A stretch of DNA of 64,000 bases from Paracoccus halophilus. Lineage in GTDB: Bacteria > Pseudomonadota > Alphaproteobacteria > Rhodobacterales > Rhodobacteraceae. The position numbers were made by a program, and so were the translations under genes. Of the stretch, positions 61,777 through 64,000 are shown piece after piece. The stretch spans positions 186,001 through 250,000 of the forward strand of contig NZ_JRKN01000001.1 in NCBI RefSeq assembly GCF_000763905.1. Direction: 5' to 3'. The notes under the pieces were generated by a model. The model was not told the origin of the DNA and searched no databases. It saw only the letters and a program-made list of their open reading frames with translations. The first letter of the stretch is position 1, and each line of letters opens with the position of its first letter.

Positions 61777-62279
61777 GTGACAATAACTCCGCCTTCCGAG
61801 GTTAACGAATGTGGCGCGGATTCGATCCGAAACAACTGCGGGAAATTTGCTACGTCGCGGCACGGGCGGGCCGGCTTGCGCGGCGGCACGCCATGGCGCC
61901 GGCGGCCGCAGCGCATCGCATGGACCGGTGCGGCGATTCAAACGTCATGAAAACGCAACGGAAAACCTTGTGTCAGGCTTGAATTTCGGCCTTTCCGGAT
62001 TATATCGGCCTGCGGATCCCGGAGCGATCAAATGACAATATCGACAGTGTCAAGATAGCGCACACTGTCCTCGCGTCGCGAAAATGTTGCTATTGGCGGG
62101 ATAAACATGCAAATAGCGTTGGCTTGCAACCAATGCATGGCGGTCATGCGGCAGGAGGCGTACCGAATCACGTAGTGGATCGGCTAAGCCATCCTTCGCT
62201 GTCCGGCAACGGGCGACAGACACGGTAGCACCGACTTTAACGTTTTGGCGGGGCACCGCAATAAGAATAGGACAAGGCA
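61777..62279. other. 503-bp gap with an inverted repeat, promoter zone of the DUF6280-like gene
   Basis: No gene is seen. It contains a striking inverted repeat at 62043-62069, described separately. AT-rich pieces near 62080-62120 may hold the promoter for the following plus-strand gene. Confidence 0.4.
62043..62069 (+). promoter_or_regulatory. Inverted repeat GACAGTGT-N11-ACACTGTC
   Basis: Perfect 8-bp arms at 62043-62050 and 62062-62069 are separated by 11 bp, giving two half-sites centred 19 bp apart, a normal spacing for a dimeric regulator. It lies about 210 bp upstream of the DUF6280-like start. Confidence 0.5.
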
Positions 62280-62600
62280 ATGCGCGATTTTGTAGATGGA
62301 TCGGCTTTCAATTTCGAGCAGGGGCAGCGGGCCCGCAAGCTGTTTGCCGCCGTCGTTCTGGCGGCGCTTGATGACGCGATCGCGGATGACAAGAAATATG
62401 GCAACGGCCCCGATCAGATCGCCCGCTGGGCACGGTCGCGTGACGGGCGCGAGGTTCTGTCCTGCGCCGGCATCGATCCCAATGAGCGCGTCGTCAAGGG
62501 CCTGATGGAATTCGTCGCCAAGGGTGTGCGCACCTCGGTCGCGCTGTCGCGCGAGGAAAGCGAGCGCCGGCACGCCGCCGAAGAGGCCGACGCCGCCTGA
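62280..62600 (+). CDS. DUF6280-like small conserved protein
   Basis: A 106-residue soluble protein. It has an acidic, helical composition with the segments MRDFVDGSAFNFEQGQRARKL, ALDDAIADDKKYGNGPDQI, and RDGREVLSCAGIDPNERV. I recall it as a short protein highly conserved in Rhodobacterales (DUF6280) with no known function. The ATG follows GGACAAGG. A terminator follows 32 bp after the stop, so it is a single-gene unit. Confidence 0.85.
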   Translation: MRDFVDGSAFNFEQGQRARKLFAAVVLAALDDAIADDKKYGNGPDQIARWARSRDGREVLSCAGIDPNERVVKGLMEFVAKGVRTSVALSREESERRHAAEEADAA

Positions 62601-62632
62601 TATTCCACCGGCAGTCAGTTTTTCCGCGACAG

Positions 62633-62656
62633 GGGCCGCCCAGGGGGCGGCCCTTT
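62633..62656 (+). terminator. Intrinsic terminator after the DUF6280-like gene
   Basis: GGGCCGCC (62633-62640) pairs with GGCGGCCC (62646-62653) around a 5-nt loop, followed by TTTCGCTT. Confidence 0.75.
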
Positions 62657-62660
62657 CGCT

Positions 62661-63182
62661 TGCCGTGCGCGGGTGATTCGGGCCCGGATCCCGTCAGATC
62701 GGGCCGCATGAGGGCTCCCATCCGCTGTTCTGGCGGTTTTACCCGCTTTTCCGGGGCGGTTGGCCCCCATCATCCGAAATTCGGCCCCCGGGGCGCGCAG
62801 GGGCTGACCGTCGAAATCTGCCGGTCTGTCGTGGCATCGGGCCGCCGGGCGGCGGGTTTTGCTGCGCTTTTCGCTGCAACTGCATGACCCGTCGATCGGC
62901 GGCCGGACGGGGATGGCGGAATCTCGGCAGAATTACGCCGAGCATTTCGGGATATATGGTATTTTCAGGGTGCTTCCGGCGCCACATGAAATTTCCCATT
63001 GAAGAAGTGTAAGCAACGGGTGCAATCGACATGTGGATTTTAGTCATATTGAACTTGATTGTGTCGGCGCTTTGAAACGGTTTGTGGAGATGGGTTCATG
63101 TACGGCAATGCTCAACGTCCCCTGACAATCCCCGAACCTCTGCGCGCCAGGCATGTTAATCAATAGGTAGGGGGTATCAGCG
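62661..63182. other. 522-bp gap upstream of the TetR gene
   Basis: No supported gene. The left half is GC-rich with short unconvincing frames. From about 62940 the DNA turns AT-rich and is the probable promoter and operator zone of the TetR-type regulator. CCACATG (62982-62988) and CATGTGG (63030-63036) are inverted copies 41 bp apart, too weak to call. Confidence 0.35.
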
Positions 63183-63827
63183 ATGCCGAAGGCTCTTCCG
63201 GTTACGCGCGGACGGAAATTTCTCCAGGTTCTGGAGGGTGCCCGAACGATTTTCCTTCGCGACGGTTTCGAAGGCGCCTCCGTCGATGATATCGCCCGCG
63301 AGGCCGGCGTCTCCAAGGCGACTCTCTACAGCTATTTCCCCGACAAGCGCGTCATGTTCATCGAGGTGTTCCGCAGCGAACTGGCCCGCGAGGCCGCGGA
63401 TGCCAGCGCCCTGGTCGAGGTGGATCTGCCGGTCGAGCAGGTGCTGCCCTTCATCGTGCAGATCATCTCGGCGCATATGGTTTCCGAATTCGGGCTGCGG
63501 ATCTATCGCGTCAGCGTCGGCGAGGCCGAGCGCTTTCCGTCGCTGGCCGAGGAATATTACGAAGCGGGGCCGGTACTGCTGCGCCAGCAGCTGATCACCT
63601 ATCTGGAGAAATGCGTCCGCCAGGGTGAGCTGAGGATCCCGGATCTGTCGCTGGCGGCCGATCAGCTGATCGAACTGGCGCGCGTCACCGTGCATGACCG
63701 CGCCCTGTTCCTGGGGCCGCAATCAATCGACAAGGACATGCTGCGCAAGGTCAATCGCAGCGCGGTGGACATGTTCCTGGCCTATTACGGAACCGGCGGC
63801 CGGCCTGCCGTCGCGCTGGTCGAATAG
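63183..63827 (+). CDS. TetR-family transcriptional regulator
   Basis: A 214-residue regulator. The N-terminal DNA-binding domain spans about residues 14-60, with REAGVSKATLYSYFPDKRVMF as the recognition helix region. The C-terminal domain (LLRQQLITYLEKCVRQGELRIPD near 136-157) resembles the AefR-like TetR_C group. The ATG follows AGGGGGT. A lipoprotein gene begins 109 bp downstream on the same strand. Efflux control would be common for such a pair, but this cannot be shown here. Confidence 0.92.
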   Translation: MPKALPVTRGRKFLQVLEGARTIFLRDGFEGASVDDIAREAGVSKATLYSYFPDKRVMFIEVFRSELAREAADASALVEVDLPVEQVLPFIVQIISAHMVSEFGLRIYRVSVGEAERFPSLAEEYYEAGPVLLRQQLITYLEKCVRQGELRIPDLSLAADQLIELARVTVHDRALFLGPQSIDKDMLRKVNRSAVDMFLAYYGTGGRPAVALVE

Positions 63828-63936
63828 GGACCGCAAGATCACAACTCTGCCGGTCGGCGGGTGGCGCGGCTTCTCATTCCCGGATCATGCTCTTATGATG
63901 CCGGCAACGGAAATTCTTGTGTTGGATGACTGGTTG

Positions 63937-64000
63937 ATGACCCGAGCCCTGATCGCTTCTACTGTCCTTGCCATGCTTGCGGCCTGCGCGCCGGCCTATC
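63937..64000 (+). CDS. Lipoprotein, 5' end only
   Basis: The first 21 codons of a gene cut by the right edge. The peptide MTRALIASTVLAMLAACAPAY has a basic start, a hydrophobic core and a lipobox LAAC, so the product is an exported lipoprotein. There is no clear ribosome site. Envelope or efflux adaptor lipoproteins are common next to TetR genes, but the rest of the gene is needed to tell. Confidence 0.55.
   Translation, partial: MTRALIASTVLAMLAACAPAY

Noticed and set aside
62982..63036. CCACATG / CATGTGG inverted pair upstream of the TetR gene as an operator
   Set aside because: The 41-bp separation is too large for a usual TetR-type site and 7-bp arms are likely by chance.

Overview
The window is high-GC DNA from an alphaproteobacterium of the order Rhodobacterales, most likely a Paracoccus-like organism. 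The basis is gene order (mdh, sucCDA, an Mcl2-like lyase and sdhCDAB clustered together), a DUF1127 gene followed by anti-Shine-Dalgarno hairpin RNAs, and small proteins I know only from this order. I see no rRNA, tRNA, insertion sequence, prophage or CRISPR array.

Region 1 (1-15650) is a TCA-cycle block. On the minus strand are mdh and sucC-orf-sucD-glycosyltransferase-sucA, the last cut by the window edge. On the plus strand are a TSUP transporter, a malyl-CoA thioesterase-like protein, NnrU, a DUF1737 protein and sdhCDA-lipoprotein-lipoprotein-glycosyltransferase-sdhB. The sucC and sdhC promoters carry the same pair of palindromes, GTGATCAC twice, exactly 21 bp apart. This suggests one regulator for both operons.

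Region 2 (15650-22250) holds a DUF1989 protein, a metallo-hydrolase, gatCA, an Excalibur lipoprotein, a peptidoglycan amidase and rlmJ. It then has a striking 500-bp array of twelve hairpins downstream of a DUF1127 gene. Each hairpin has a different stem but nearly the same loop, which reads CCTCCTCCC on the minus strand. The array looks like an expanded CcsR/cuckoo-type small-RNA cluster, and its last hairpin doubles as an intrinsic terminator.

Region 3 (22250-36300) holds mrp, the start of the division and cell-wall cluster (mraZ-rsmH-ftsL-ftsI-murE-murF-mraY-murD), a FadL-type porin and guaB. The cell-wall cluster stops at murD.

Region 4 (36300-49100) is a histidine-utilisation locus. hutC and hutF face hutI-hutH-hutG-[CaiB CoA-transferase]-[acyl-CoA dehydrogenase]-hutU and a four-gene polar amino-acid ABC transporter. 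Two GTTTAGAC boxes lie in the divergent promoter. The two CoA genes are translationally coupled inside the operon and are not part of the standard pathway. I propose that they oxidise a histidine-derived acid such as imidazolepropionate to urocanate.

Region 5 (49300-64000) has a porin, a 1-Cys peroxiredoxin, an aldehyde dehydrogenase and an RTX-repeat protein. It continues with a sugar operon (chvE-gguA-gguB-dgoK-dgoA-lactonase-galM) for aldose uptake and De Ley-Doudoroff catabolism. A GNAT protein, a DUF6280-like protein, a TetR regulator and the first codons of a lipoprotein complete it.
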